A stretch of DNA of 64,000 nucleotides. It comes from Ursus arctos (lineage: Eukaryota > Chordata > Mammalia > Carnivora > Ursidae). The first letter of the stretch is position 1. The number at the start of each line of letters is the position of its first letter. The notes beneath the pieces were generated by a model, which saw nothing but the letters and a program-made list of their open reading frames with translations, ran no database searches and was not told the DNA's origin. Below, in pieces: positions 24,992 to 36,106 of the stretch. Where the stretch lies: contig NC_079873.1 in the NCBI RefSeq assembly GCF_023065955.2, forward strand, positions 6,710,566-6,774,565, read 5' to 3'. The translations under genes were made by a program, and so were the position numbers.

Positions 24992-25254
24992 TCATAATAC
25001 TTGAATGAAAGGAGGAAACCTATTGGTGTTATGCACTGGAAGCTTGTGGCATGTCTCTCTGTTATTGAGTCGATTCCAACGCACAGAATTCTGGTGGTGC
25101 CCTCATAGCACAGATGGCCGTGGAGCAGCTGCCACGAGGTGCCCTTCGCACTTGGAGGCCTGGGTAGCAGTGCTCCGGCTATGTGGCGTCGTGGGAAGAG
25201 GGTATGTGTTGCTGTCCTAGGATCTCCTTTCAGCTCTGCTGCGGCTCTGTCTCC

Positions 25255-25390
25255 GCTTCACGTGGCAACCGTCCCGGGGTGTGGCCTGTGACTCACCTGG
25301 ACAGGAGAGGAAACGAAGCGTTTTGACACACTGTCTCTTGCCTGATGTCACATAGCTAGTAAGTGATACCATGGTTGGAAGTGTCTGCCT
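25255..25390 (-). mobile_element. MIR SINE relic, antisense
   Basis: ACAGGAGAGGAAACGAAGCG and TGTCACATAGCTAGTAAGTG match the MIR core read on the reverse strand. Ancient and diverged. Confidence 0.65.
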
Positions 25391-26150
25391 CATGAAACCC
25401 CAAATTAAGTGTGGGCTAGAAACTTTACGGTAGCTTCAGACACGAAAACACAGCAGAAGTAACAGCCTTGAGCAACACGTGTGTCCAAGTCAGAAGGGAC
25501 CGTGTGTCCTTTCCTGTCACTGACTCCGTAAGTACTTCGGAAAGGAGGACCCTGTGTGCCTTACGTAAGTCATCGACAGGCTGGAAATGTTTCTCTTTTC
25601 CTTGGTGAAAATAATGGTTAACCCTGCTTGCAAAGCAGCAGTGAATGAGTGATTACAGAGCAGTCTACAGATGTTTACTTATGTTGGGAATGTTCACATG
25701 CAGAGTTCTTCCGCTCAGAACCTAACTGCCTGCGTCTCAGAAAATGCAGCTTTATCCCTTACCATTCTGCACAGTGACCGAAACCCAGAAATGCGTTGGT
25801 AGGTGTAATGGGCGTTCAGGTGACGGTGTGACACGGTGCACGAAAGATTTGCTCCCGCGGCCCCGAAGAAGTTAGCCTGGTTCCCTTCCCTCCGTGGAGG
25901 TGCGTCCAGCCCAGTGAGGGGAGTGGAGACCATGAGCCATGAGTCCCTGGAGAGTGAGGCCAGTCCCATGCTGGGGGCGACCAGGAACCGAGGGCCTGTG
26001 AGATGGGGAGCAGGAAACTGCGACCCAGACAGAGAAATCCAGTGCTGCCCCAGGGCTCATCGCGAACAGATGGAACCTGGAAATAAAACGGCCACCTCTC
26101 ATATACAGACACCACATTTAGACGTGGGCCTGGCGGTCACCATACCCACA

Positions 26151-26550
26151 TCAGAAATGTCGATGGCAATTAGAGCAGTGGGGGGGGTTCCAAAGCTCAG
26201 AAATGTCGATGGCAATTAGAGCTGGGGGGGGGTTTCCAAAGCTCAGAAATGTCGATGGCAATTAGAGCTGGGGAGGGGGGGTTTCCAAAGCTCAGAAATG
26301 TCGATGGCAATTAGAGCGGGGGGGGGGGGGTCCAAAGCTCAGAAATGTCGATGGCAATTAGAGCTGGGGGGGGGGGTTTTCCGGGGGGGGGTTTCCAAAG
26401 CTCAGAAATGTCGATGGCAATTAGAGCTGGGGGGGGGCGGTTTCCAAAGCTCAGAAATGTCGATGGCAATTAGAGCTGGTCGGGGGGGGGGGGGGTTCCA
26501 AAGCTCAGAAATGTCGATGGCAATTAGAGCTGGGGGGGGGGTTTCCAAAG
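26151..26550. repeat. Eight-copy minisatellite with G-tracts
   Basis: The 25-bp core (starts TCAGAAATGTCGATGG, ends AATTAGAG) begins at 26,151, 26,197, 26,243, 26,292, 26,339, 26,402, 26,451 and 26,505. Core identity is essentially complete. Variation is confined to the G run that follows each core (about 7-14 G) and the TTTCCAAAGC spacer. Spacing is 46-63 bp, not a multiple of three, so it is not protein-coding. Copy 5 holds an extra TTTTCC plus G-run insertion. Confidence 0.95.
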
Positions 26551-29500
26551 CATTTGGTGTGTGTGTCTTTACGTGTATCTACATGATATTTTTCCTTCGG
26601 GCCCTTTGGTCCTTTCTGCCCCATCACAGGGTGTTTGGGCCGCGGAGCAGCATTCAGCATGGCCTTTCCTTGGGGACTTTCCTCTTCACGTTCGTTTCAT
26701 TCGGCTGCACTGCCCCGTTAGAGACCTTTCACCTCCCGTTGCCTCCGCAGCGGCCAGGCTCATGAAGAAGGACAGCGTGGCATAGGGTCGAGCCCAAGCG
26801 CAGGTTGCAGGGCTCGGGGAGTCTCCAGTGTGTGGAGCCCGCCAGGCCTCCCTCCTCCTGGAACCGTGGGAGCAGCAGCGTTCCCCTTGGTAACATGTCC
26901 TTAGCATGTTTTGCATGACGTGAGCAAGCTACGTTGCATATCAATTGCTGGGGCTCTCGAATGCAGCGCCTTTTCATTTTTCCTTTGTGCGGCTTTACTC
27001 ACTGCCCCCTTGTATACACCTAGGAGCAAGATGCTTTGATGCTTTTGCTGACAAATCCTTAAGACATCCTTATTTTCTGTATCTATGGATCTTACTATCA
27101 CCATTGACTTTATACTTGAAAATTTAAAAAAGCGGGAGGGGGGATACACGTACAGTACACAGAGACCGACAGATAACGCATCTGACACACCCCCAGCAGA
27201 CACACAGGCAACGTACGTGGTACAGACACACAGACATACACGCACGTTCTCTACTGAGCAGTCACGTGGAACCTGTTAGATCAGAATGTGACCCTAGCAG
27301 AGCCCCAGATTCCCATTTGTGGTCCTTCTTGTGACCCTGATTTCCTGAATTCCTAACTGGATTAAAAAACCAATTAGTGGTTTTATGCCTTTGACTTTGT
27401 AAGTTTGGTGGTGAGGAGAAGGAGTAAAAAAAAATAAGGGGGAGGGAACAAGCTTGGCGCTGAAATTGCTGTGCTAACGTAAGTCTAACTGGAGTGCGGT
27501 GCTGGGGGGCAGTGCAGTGAACCCCATGGCTAGGACCAGGAGAGACCATACAGCATGTTTGCCTCCTCTAGGGCACTGAGCGCCCTGCAGTCCTGCAAAG
27601 GATGCCCCACTGGGAAGACAGGAAGTGCCCATGAGGCCTTGTGCCTGACAGAAGCCGGACATGGCCCTTGGGCAAACCATGCAGGCCGTCTTTTGCTCCG
27701 AGTCCTTATTTCCCATGTGTGAGTTCTCTCCTGTGTCTGGGCACATCTCCACATCCTGTCTAACACACCCGGCAAATAGAGCTCCTTTTTCGTTAACATA
27801 CTAAAGGTGAATCCAGATGGCCAAAAGCACTTAAGTTTGAGCAGTCCATTGTGGCTAATTTAATTGTGTGTGTCTGGGAGGTGGTGGGTAGTTAGGAAGT
27901 CAGCAGCACCAAGAGCCTTCCTGCAGATCTGTGGATGCTGTGTTTCAAGCCTGTTGGTAGGAGAGGAGGAAAAGGGCACGCATGGCTCCGCTCTTTGAAG
28001 CAGAATATTGGGGAGGCATTTGTGAATTGTCGTGAATTAGGTTTTATGCTCTTTAAGAGGCACAGTGGCTGGAACGGAAAGGAGACACAGGGCATTCACC
28101 CCCCCGCAGCAGATCAAACCGACTCGTCCGCGGCAGGACGCCCGAGCCCTGAGTTAGGCTTCTCAAACCGCGTTCTCAGCTCGAAGGTGCTTAAATGCGA
28201 TTCGGTAACCAGACAGCTGCTTGACGCTGTTCTCTACACATCCGTTGCTATGTTCAAGTTATTTTGAAAACTTGTAGTTTCTTTTAGTATGTGCCTGATA
28301 TGTATTTTTGTCCTGCAATATCTACCTTCCTGGAACTGGGTTAATATTTTAAGCTCTTGTGCTTGGCTGCTTTGCCACCGTGTGTCTTCTAAGCTGAGGT
28401 GGTATGTTCAGTGTCTTGCCAGCAGAGAGCCAAGCTGCCCTCTCTCTGGGCCCCACTGGGACAAGCTCCTGTGCCCTCTTCTAGATACAGAGAGCTTCTA
28501 GCTTCTGGGTGGGGCAGGGTCCGGCCTGTCTGGCTGTGCTCCCGCAGCGCAGGGTGGGGGGCTGGCCCCAGCTGCTGACCATGGGAAAGGGGAAGGAATT
28601 GGGCATGGTCTGGGTTCTGCTCTCGAGCATCCGCTGAACCTGGAGGGGCTCGTTCTCCCGAGGGCATGGTCAGAGGGACGTGTGCAGGGCACCGGACTTG
28701 CAGGACAGCATCCCGGGGGTGGGGGGACATCTGTAACACCCAGGCCAGGCATCCTGTCCCAGGAGGCCGGCTCAGTCCTGGGTCTGAAGGCGGGTGCTAG
28801 AATGAGGCTCCTGCCCTGGGTGTCAGGGGGAAAGCCTTATCCGACTTGTTACTTAGTAGGTTACATCTCTTCTGGGCGCTGGTGCTCGGACATGTCTGCT
28901 GGCTCTCCCGTTGCTGCCCTTCTTAGAGTTTCCTTTAACAACACGGTTGTCTCCTCAACGCGAAACTGCTCTTCCCTGACCTGAAGATTCCATCAGAGGC
29001 TCGTTTTATCACTCAGGTCGGAAGCAACCGTGTGTTGGCAAAGGCGTGGCCCCCTTCTCCGTTTCGGGTTTGATAGTTGTTAGCCTGCGAGCGTTGGCTA
29101 CAGCACGGATAACCGCACACGTGAGGCCTGCCCGTGCGAGTGTTTTGTGGGAACCTTTCCGTGGGTGTGTGCGTGTCTGCACATATTAAACACAGGCATG
29201 TGTGCCTCGAAAGTACAGGTAGAACTGGAAATGGATCACAGGATGGAAAGATCACTGACCTCGTACGTGCCCAAAAGCCTGTGTTTTTCTCGTTTTTAAT
29301 AATATACGACTTAATTTAAAGGTTTTATTAATAAATGGTTTTGTGCCTCACGCTGGAAAGTTCTGTGCCTTTGTATGTGGCAATTTCCCAAAGTAAGCCA
29401 CGTAAAAATAGTGTTGTGACATGGAATAAGTGTTTCTGAATAAAGCCGTGTGAGAATTTTCATCAACATTGTTTTTAAAAATATTTGTGTAAATTTTTTT

Positions 29501-29792
29501 GCCCCAGCATGCAGCTTGCGTGTATGTGTGCGTGCATCTGATACGTGTGCGTGTGTTTTTAATACTCCCCTTCCTATGACATGATGTGCCGACAGCCAGC
29601 CTGATATCCGGTGTGTGTTTGGATTGCGTATCTTGCATTACTGATTACGGTGGAGACAGGTGTGGGAAGACGTATATGGATTTAATTCCTTCAAATGATG
29701 TAAGACGATTATCCAGATCTGGGTTCTAGTCCCATTTGGAGAGAAGGTGTTACTTGGAGTCGTATGCTCATTTTTATACTTTCTCCCTCTAG

Positions 29793-30476
29793 ACGAGCAG
29801 ATGCCCAGCGTCCGGAAGCCATTCCGACAGCGCAGCAGGACTCTCAGAAGCCGTCCCAGCTCTCTAAGCCACCTCCCACCTGGGAAGCGCCAGACGTGCC
29901 CCGGGAGGCCCGCAGCCGAGCGGGGACCCTACCTCGAGATTACAGATACCCAGAGGAAACGCTCGGCCCAGGACCACATGTGCCGAGCGCCCCCCCCTCG
30001 GCCCTGCACACTCGGGGGCAGGACCCAAGGCCTGTGAACACTGCACCGCTCCCCAAGAAGCCAGCCCCACAGAGGCCACCGCCGCCCAAACGTGAACCGA
30101 GGCAACTCAAGGGCCTGGCCGGTGGCACACCCGGGACCGCTCCCCTAAGTGCCCCCAGCAAGCCCCTTCCCCCACCATCCCCGGAGGCCCTGGAGGCGTG
30201 TGTGGACCGCCTGTCCCTGTCCCACATACCCTGTGCCTTGGTGGAGAAGCTGAGCAGTGCGCAGCCCGAAGATGGTGCAAGGGCCACTGGTGAGCACAAC
30301 AAGCGGCATGTAGATGAGCACACAGCCTGTCCAAAGCGTGAGGCCCTGCTCCCGTCCAAGTTCCGGCCCCTGCAGACGTCCGCCATGGAGACCTCTCGCT
30401 CCCCTTCTCCTCAGTTCGCTCCCCAGAAGCTGACAGACAAACCTCCCCTGCTGATCCAGGAGGAGAATCCCACAAG
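29793..30476 (+). CDS. SHROOM2: SHROOM2 coding exon: proline-rich linker before ASD2
   Basis: Shroom2 is an actin-binding scaffold that brings Rho kinase to apical junctions to drive actomyosin contraction. This exon opens after TTTCTCCCTCTAG (AG at 29,791-29,792) and ends at AAG/GTACTG (donor 30,477). Its first base is the third base of a codon and its last two bases (AG) join the next exon to make Arg. It encodes 227 full codons of a low-complexity, Pro/Arg/Lys-rich linker with a [12 protein letters not shown] stretch. The best conserved part is the last 30 residues, which include [16 protein letters not shown]. An in-frame ATG at 30,385 lies in a near-ideal Kozak context (CCGCCATGG). From that ATG the product would be 441 residues, a possible short isoform. 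The linker frame is open throughout. Identity rests on exon order, the C-terminal ASD2 and my memory of human SHROOM2. Confidence 0.9.
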
Positions 30477-30890
30477 GTACTGTCCTGGGACGGTGGCCCT
30501 GTGCTCTGACCCCTTTCCCGAGCTCCTGCAGGTGCATCTTTCCCGGGTGGTGGACGCCGGGTACCCTGCTTCAGCTGCACACACTGGATTTTAAGTTGCC
30601 CCTGGGGACTGACTCCATGGGGGAGAATCCACAGCTCCAGTGGTCAGTTGCATTGTGAACTTGGTAGGGGGGCTGTCCTGTTCCACAGAAGCAAGGGGGG
30701 TGTGGTGGAGGTGGGGGACCATCCCCTGTCCTTTTCACCCAAGGCCAGCGTTGACGTATGCATTCCCCACAGGTATCTACCCAGCAGGGCTGTGTTTTCT
30801 CTAAGCATCTGTGTGTAATCAGAATCCAGTTTAAACTGAGCAGGAGATCTTCGTGTTTTTCATAATGTCCAGTATTTCCACGCTGTTTTT

Positions 30891-31100
30891 TTCTTTTTCT
30901 TTTAAGATTTTCTTTATTTGAGAGAGAACGAGCAAGCACAGGGTAGGGTGCGGCAAGGGGAGAGGAGAGAGAGAGAGTCTCAAGCAGACTCTGTGCTGAG
31001 TGTGGAGCCTGACAGGCTTGATCCCAGGACCCCAAGATCATGACCTGAGCTGAAACCCAAGAGTCGGCTGCTTAACCAACTGGGCCACCCTGGTGCCCCC
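30891..31100 (-). mobile_element. Can-SINE, antisense
   Basis: TTTTAAGATTTTCTTTATTT, GGCTTGATCCCAGGACCCCA and GGGCCACCCTGGTGCCCC. The flanks TCCACGCTGTTTTTTT and TCCATGCTGTTTTTTT look like a one-mismatch target duplication. Confidence 0.88.
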
Positions 31101-31369
31101 CTCCATGCTGTTTTTTTCTGTATCTTATGTGAAAAGCCAGGCTGGTATACACCTTTTGTTAAAGCAGAGGAAACGTCTATTATAGCACATGGTGCTGCTG
31201 TTAGAATTTCAGGCGTGGGATGGTCTGCGGTGCCCGTTGAGACGTTGATAGATGTTGTCAGGCAGGGTCTGACCCGTCAGGGGCGCTGTTTCCTTTTCCC
31301 TCCTGTGTGAGGGCCTTCGAAGAACTGAGAAGTGGAAGAAGTGGAGAATTTTCGTCTTGTTCTCTAGAG

Positions 31370-31590
31370 CAGTGGTTCTCAACCTGGGGGAGGGCCGCTT
31401 TGCCCCCAGGGCACAGCTGGCTGTGTCTGCAGAGGTTTTGGGTGTCACGGCTGAAGAGGGAGTGTTGCTCCTGGCATCTCGTGGGCAGAGGTGAGAGGTG
31501 CTGTCCCCAGTCTGCCCCGCAGCCAGGAACGCTCTGGCCCAGAGTGTCCTGACGCGTCTCACACAGTCACCAGCAGCCACATGCGGCCGT
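31370..31590 (+). mobile_element. Possible hAT-Charlie (MER5-like) relic
   Basis: AGCAGTGGTTCTCAACCTGG is followed by TTTGCCCCCAGGGCACAGCT, a GTGTCTGCAGAGGTTTTGG stretch and CTGGCATCTCGTGGGCAGAG. This is the order seen in a common mammalian hAT non-autonomous element. Family name not certain. Confidence 0.55.
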
Positions 31591-31705
31591 GCAAACGTCT
31601 GTTAGTGAGAAATAAAGTAAATTCGGTGCGGCTGGTGGCATAGACTGGTTATTTCCGCCATTTTCAGAAAGTCTGTTAGATCTTCTGTTCTACAGTCTCA
31701 AGCTA

Positions 31706-31856
31706 ATCTTTTTTCTTTTCCTTCCTCCCTTCCTTCTTTCCTTCCTTCCTCTCCTTTCCCCTTTCCCCTTTCCTTTTCTCTTTTTTCTTTTCTTTTCTCT
31801 TTTTTCTTTTCTCTTTTCTTTTCTTTTCTTTTCTTTTCTTTTCTTTCTTTCTTTCA
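31706..31856. repeat. Pyrimidine-rich (CTTTT)n/(CCTT)n tract
   Basis: Almost pure C/T for about 150 bp on the plus strand, built from CCTT, CCCCTTT and CTTTT units. A mirror-type polypurine tract on the other strand, able in principle to form triplex DNA. Confidence 0.85.
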
Positions 31857-33762
31857 CTTCAAAATATCTCCGCAGAGAGGATATACGTTCCTGGTGTCAT
31901 CCTGTGTCTCCAGGTGTGGCACTGTCCCCACAGCTGCCTCTGCGGGCCCCCGCTGTGCTTTATGTCGTTCACAGTGTGGGTATCACTGCAGTACCTTCCC
32001 TGGCAGGTGACGTTGTCAGTTGTGAAAGGAAGGAGAAGCAACACGGTGGTCTGTGGTGGGCACGTATGTGAGACGGTTGCAAGCGAGCCGGCCTCAGCCC
32101 CTCCATTCTGCATTCTGCGGAGCTGGTGGGAGCCGCTGGGCTCCTCGGACAGACTGCCGTGTGCTCCCGTGCTGCTCCTGACCTGTGTGGGCTCTAGGAG
32201 GAGGCAGTAGCTTTCATGGTTTCTTGCCTGATTTTCTCATTCTGTCTTTCCTATGAGCTTGAGAGGGATTTCAGTAAGCAGTGACGATACTATTGAAGAT
32301 CCTGGTGGGGGCGGGGAGGGGGGTCTTTGGGGACCCACATTATTGCATGTTCTCATCCGCCGTGTCAGCGGGGCTGGAAAGGGTCGTCTTTGCATCCTGT
32401 CTCTTGCTGTACAGGTGCTCACAGAGAGCTGAGCTCTGGTTGGCATTTGGACACATACCCAACTACGTCCGCTCCGTTCTTCCCAGGAAGCACAGTGAGG
32501 CAGAGGGTGGCCATGCCATTTCCGAAACTTGCTGCCAAGGAAGTTGGTCATAGGGTACCGAATGAGTCGCCGTGCCCCAGGGTGTGTATTGTTGGTCAGT
32601 CCTGATATGAAAGCATGGAATCCCAGTGACCAACGAGACAGAGAAGCCAGGGCTCAGGGTCGGTGACCACAGTCTGCTCCTGACGGGCTAGCAGGGGGAG
32701 CGTGCCCGGGGCAGGGCTTCCTACTCTGCCTGGCATGTGAGATACTGTTCTTGCCCTACCCTGTGTGGACTTGGGGTTCTTGCGCTGGAGCTGCTCGCCT
32801 CCTCTCCTCCGTGGCTGGTGTCTCCCTCCTTCCAGTTAGCCCTCGATCACGAGTGTGCGTGTGCCGGGGCGCTTGCCGGGGCGCAAGGCAGACACCCACA
32901 CTCACGCACCTGTTGAGCGGTTCCCGTGTGCCAGGCACGGAGCTGCAGCTGGAACGCAGAGAACAGGGTGCGGCATTCCTTTCCTCTGGGGAATTTCAGA
33001 ATGGGTATTCATGCCCCCCCAAACCGCGTCAACTCCTGTCCTAACACTAGGTAGCTTACTTTCAAAGCTTTGAAAGTTCTCTGGGGTTTTTGTTTAAACT
33101 ACAACATGGAGACGCTGGCCAGCAGGTGCGGCCAGTGACACAGATTTGATCGCTCCTAGAAGCGTCCTCAGGAGCGTTTTCCTGCGCGCCTGTTTCCATT
33201 TGGGAGTGAACGAGCACAGAGTGTCGGGACGGCTCCTGCACGGCCACGTGGGTGGCATTAGTGGCGTCACCTTGAGCCTCTGCGTGTGAGAGTCTGCTGA
33301 GTGGGTCCTCTGGTTCACCCAAGCGGCACGGCGTGCAGCTGACGGTCACCCTCCGCAGTGGGTGTGAGCAGAACCGAGTGGAGCACTTGCTGTTGGGGCC
33401 GGGCGGGCCCCCAGGGGCAGCGGGCGCTTTGAGAGGAGCCGCGGGGCTCGGCGCACCCCCCTTCTCCACCTCTCTGCCTTTGGATTAGGAATCGATGAGA
33501 TCTGGTTGCGGTAAGGTCTGATCTGCTGTGTTTTGTCCTGACTTTGAAGTAAAAGTTCATCCAACTTTTTAAATGTGCAAGTCTGGCCAGCTTACAAGAG
33601 GAGAGGCCCTTTATGCTTAGAAAGGACCAGGAAGAGATGCTTTGCTGGAAAGTATAGGTCAACGTGTGAAGGACTTGTTCTTTTTTCCTTGTCTTCCTGC
33701 CCTGGAAATCCAGTTTCTCCACAAGTCGGGGAATAAATAGAGGCTGGCTTAGACGTCAGTCC

Positions 33763-33868
33763 TGGGGCAGCGCCTGGCTGGCTTAGTCGGGAGAGCATGG
33801 GACTCCTGATCTCAGGGTTGTAAGTTCAAGCCCCACATTGGGCGTAGAGCTGACTTTAAAAAAAAAAT
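33763..33868 (+). mobile_element. Can-SINE, old short copy, sense
   Basis: GCGCCTGGCTGGCTTAGTCG head, GTTCAAGCCCCACATTGGGC B-box region and a poly(A) tail. No pyrimidine body. Confidence 0.8.
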
Positions 33869-33891
33869 TCAGTAGTAGGTGATCTGGGTTT

Positions 33892-34094
33892 ATAAATTTT
33901 TTTTTAAAGATTTTATTTATTCATTCGATAGAGAGAGAGACAGCCAGCGAGAGAGGGAACACAAGCGGGGGAGTGGGAGAGGAAGAAACAGGCTCCCAGA
34001 GGAGGAGCCTGATGTGGGGCTCGATCCCAGAATGCCGAGATCACGCCCTGAGCCAAAGGCAGACGCTTAACGACTGAGCCACCCAGGCGCCCCA
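33892..34094 (-). mobile_element. Can-SINE, antisense, 13-bp TSD
   Basis: Complete antisense copy ending CCACCCAGGCGCCCC. The duplication GTGATCTGGGTTT lies at 33,879-33,891 and 34,095-34,107. Confidence 0.93.
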
Positions 34095-34805
34095 GTGATC
34101 TGGGTTTCTAAGTGTGTAATGGAAGGAATGAGGAGAGGGGTTCTTCTGTCTCTGTCTTTGCTTGGATAAGATGCCCAAAGTTTCCTTCTGACGTTTAGCA
34201 CATCTAAATGGTATTTTCCACAGAGCTGGCCTTTTAAAATTTATTCATAAATTTTAAAGAAGGCATTAGGCGGGGACTGTACATGAATACCTAGATAAAA
34301 CATCTAATGATTTCTACTGGAGGAGAGAAGAGAATACAAAATGATTTTAGCCTGTACACTGCAGTGTACAGGGAAAAAACCATACTGTGTTCCCAGCTGC
34401 CAGTTAAAGGGTGAAAAACCTTTAATTTAGAGCACTGGAATGTTCCATGAGGTACACAAAATTCGGTCCGTTAGGGTCACATGGTAGAAATGACCTTAGC
34501 CCACTATACTAGAAACAAATGCAGAAGTTTGGCTTTATGATTTTGACTTGTTTTTTCCTTCCCTTGTGGACACCAGCAGATGGCTCTCTTTCTCCAATAT
34601 GTCCTTCAGAAATACTTGAAACAGACTTTTGTCCCTGTGACCCTGGTCCACGGGATCCCTGGGTGTGGTCCAGCGAAGTCTAGCTGAGGGCACCAAGCGG
34701 CATTCGGGGGAGTCCTGCATGAAGCCCCATCACACTGACCAGTCCATGTTCTGTCTTCCGTGCGGGTGCCCCCCAGTTCCTTTCACTGCGAAACCTTCTT
34801 TAGTA

Positions 34806-35016
34806 ATTTATCTTATTTATTTACTTTTTTAGAGACCATGTGCGAGCGGGGGTAGAGACGGGCAGAGGAGGGAGAGGAGAGGGAGACAGACAATCTTAAG
34901 CAGGCTCTATACCCAGTGGAGAGCCCCATGCGGGCTTGATCTCACAACCCTGAAATCATGACCTGAGCCGAATCAAGAGTCAGACGCTAAACCAACTGAG
35001 CCACCCAGGCGCCCCC
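34806..35016 (-). mobile_element. Can-SINE, diverged, antisense
   Basis: TTATTTATTTACTTTTTTAG, GGCTTGATCTCACAACCCTG and GAGCCACCCAGGCGCCCC. Confidence 0.85.
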
Positions 35017-35026
35017 TCCCCGCCTT

Positions 35027-35366
35027 TTTTTTAAAGTAAGCTTCACAGCCAATATGGTGCCCAGTGTGGAACTTGAACTCATGACCCTGAGATCAAGACC
35101 TGAGCTGAGAGCTGAGATCAAGAGTCAGGTGCTTAGGGGCACCTGGGTGGCTCATTCGTTAAGCGTCTGCCTTCGGCTCAGGTCATGATCCCAGGGTCCT
35201 GGGATTGAGCTCCACATCAGGCTTCCTGCTCAGTGGGAAGCCTGCTTCTCCCTCTCACACTCCCCCTGCTTGTGTTCCCTCTCTCACTGTCTCTCTCTGT
35301 CAAATAAATAAAATCTTTAAAAAAAAAAAAGCTGGGCCCTTAACTGACTGAGTCACCCAGGCGCCA
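35027..35366 (-). mobile_element. Old Can-SINE, antisense, interrupted by a younger SINE
   Basis: Left part 35,027-35,135 (AACTTGAACTCATGACCCTG ... TCAAGAGTCAGGTGCTTA). Right part 35,331-35,366 (CCCTTAACTGACTGAGTCAC, CCAGGCGCCACC). The two halves make one antisense element once the sense SINE between them is removed. Confidence 0.8.
35136..35330 (+). mobile_element. Can-SINE inserted in an older SINE, sense
   Basis: GGGGCACCTGGGTGGCTCAT head through CAAATAAATAAAATC and poly(A). Confidence 0.9.
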
Positions 35367-36106
35367 CCCCCCATCTTTTTTTTTTTCCCCTAAGGAAAAG
35401 TGTGTACTCAGTGAATCACTTAAAATAATACCTAAGTGGTGTGCCCTGTGGTTAGTGCCAGATCCTTGCGTGGCTGCTTTGAGAAGCCGTGTGAAGGGTA
35501 GCTTGAAGTGTTGAGTGGTGGAAGGCCGGTGGAGGGTGACAGCCGGTGCACCCAGCACATGAGGAAGCCTCCGATTGGGGCCAGTGGGTGCGTGTCCTCA
35601 GTGTCCACTCAGATCATAGCCGCTGTGTAGGGAGGTCTTCCCGCAACCTCAGAACCACGCAGGCACCCGTCGGTGTGCGCTGGCCCTGCTTTGAGAGGCA
35701 GCGACGGAAGGCTGTCATGACAGTTGTGTTAGAGAAGCCTATCTTCCCCGCCCCCAAAGAAAACGTAAGTGAGCGGGGCTTGTTAACGCGCGCACGATGG
35801 CCGGCATGAAAACGAGTGTTCAGCCGTCTGCCCCTCGGTAAGCCCAGCAATCCAGCCTCAGGCGTCTGTGGGTGTGTGGGTGACTTTGGAAATTGGAAGG
35901 TGTCCAGATGCTCAGGGTCAGGAAATGGGGCCTCCTCAACCTCCATGCGCCGTCCTGGGTCGTGGGATCCTGGAGGTTCCCTGCACTGCGGTGGCCGCAC
36001 GTCCCCCTGCCGTCAGGGCAGGCGAGGAACCGGCTGGTTTCTGGCCCGGGTAGCAGTCCATACGGGGCTCACTCTGTGTTTTCAGCACATGGACTTCTCT
36101 TTCCAG

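Larger units (their letters stand above)
1..29792 (+). other. SHROOM2: Large SHROOM2 intron (its 5' part lies outside the window)
   Basis: No coding exon is recognisable in this stretch. It ends at a polypyrimidine tract and AG (29,778-29,792) that opens the first coding exon seen. The following exon starts with the third base of a codon, so an upstream coding exon must exist outside the window. In human SHROOM2 a very large exon precedes a long intron, which fits (from memory). Content is interspersed repeats, listed separately, and a CpG-rich promoter-like segment at about 4.9-5.5 kb. I see no recognisable genes in 11.6-16.2 kb, 17.9-19.3 kb, 22.0-23.5 kb or 26.6-29.8 kb. A short coding exon without repeats or long ORFs could have been missed. 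Confidence 0.8.
30477..36106 (+). other. SHROOM2: SHROOM2 intron
   Basis: GT (30,477) to AG (36,106). It holds SINEs at 30.9, 33.8, 33.9, 34.8 and 35.0-35.4 kb, a possible DNA-transposon relic at 31.4 kb and a pyrimidine-rich tract at 31.7 kb. I recognise nothing coding in 31.9-33.7 kb or 35.4-36.1 kb. Confidence 0.88.

Noticed and set aside
26151..26550. Regularly spaced direct repeats that could suggest a CRISPR array
   Set aside because: The spacers are G runs of variable length with a constant linker, the genome is vertebrate, and no cas genes are present. It is a minisatellite.
25836..26765. Open frames running across the G-tract minisatellite
   Set aside because: Unit spacing varies from 46 to 63 bp, so the frame changes from unit to unit, and the apparent peptides depend on G-run length.
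30107..30580. Minus-strand frames of 130-157 codons opposite the first SHROOM2 exon
   Set aside because: They lie opposite a GC-rich coding exon with correct splice phases on the plus strand.
33315..33722. Minus-strand frames of 72-135 codons in intron sequence
   Set aside because: No recognisable domain, no splice context, and typical of chance openings in GC-rich intron DNA.
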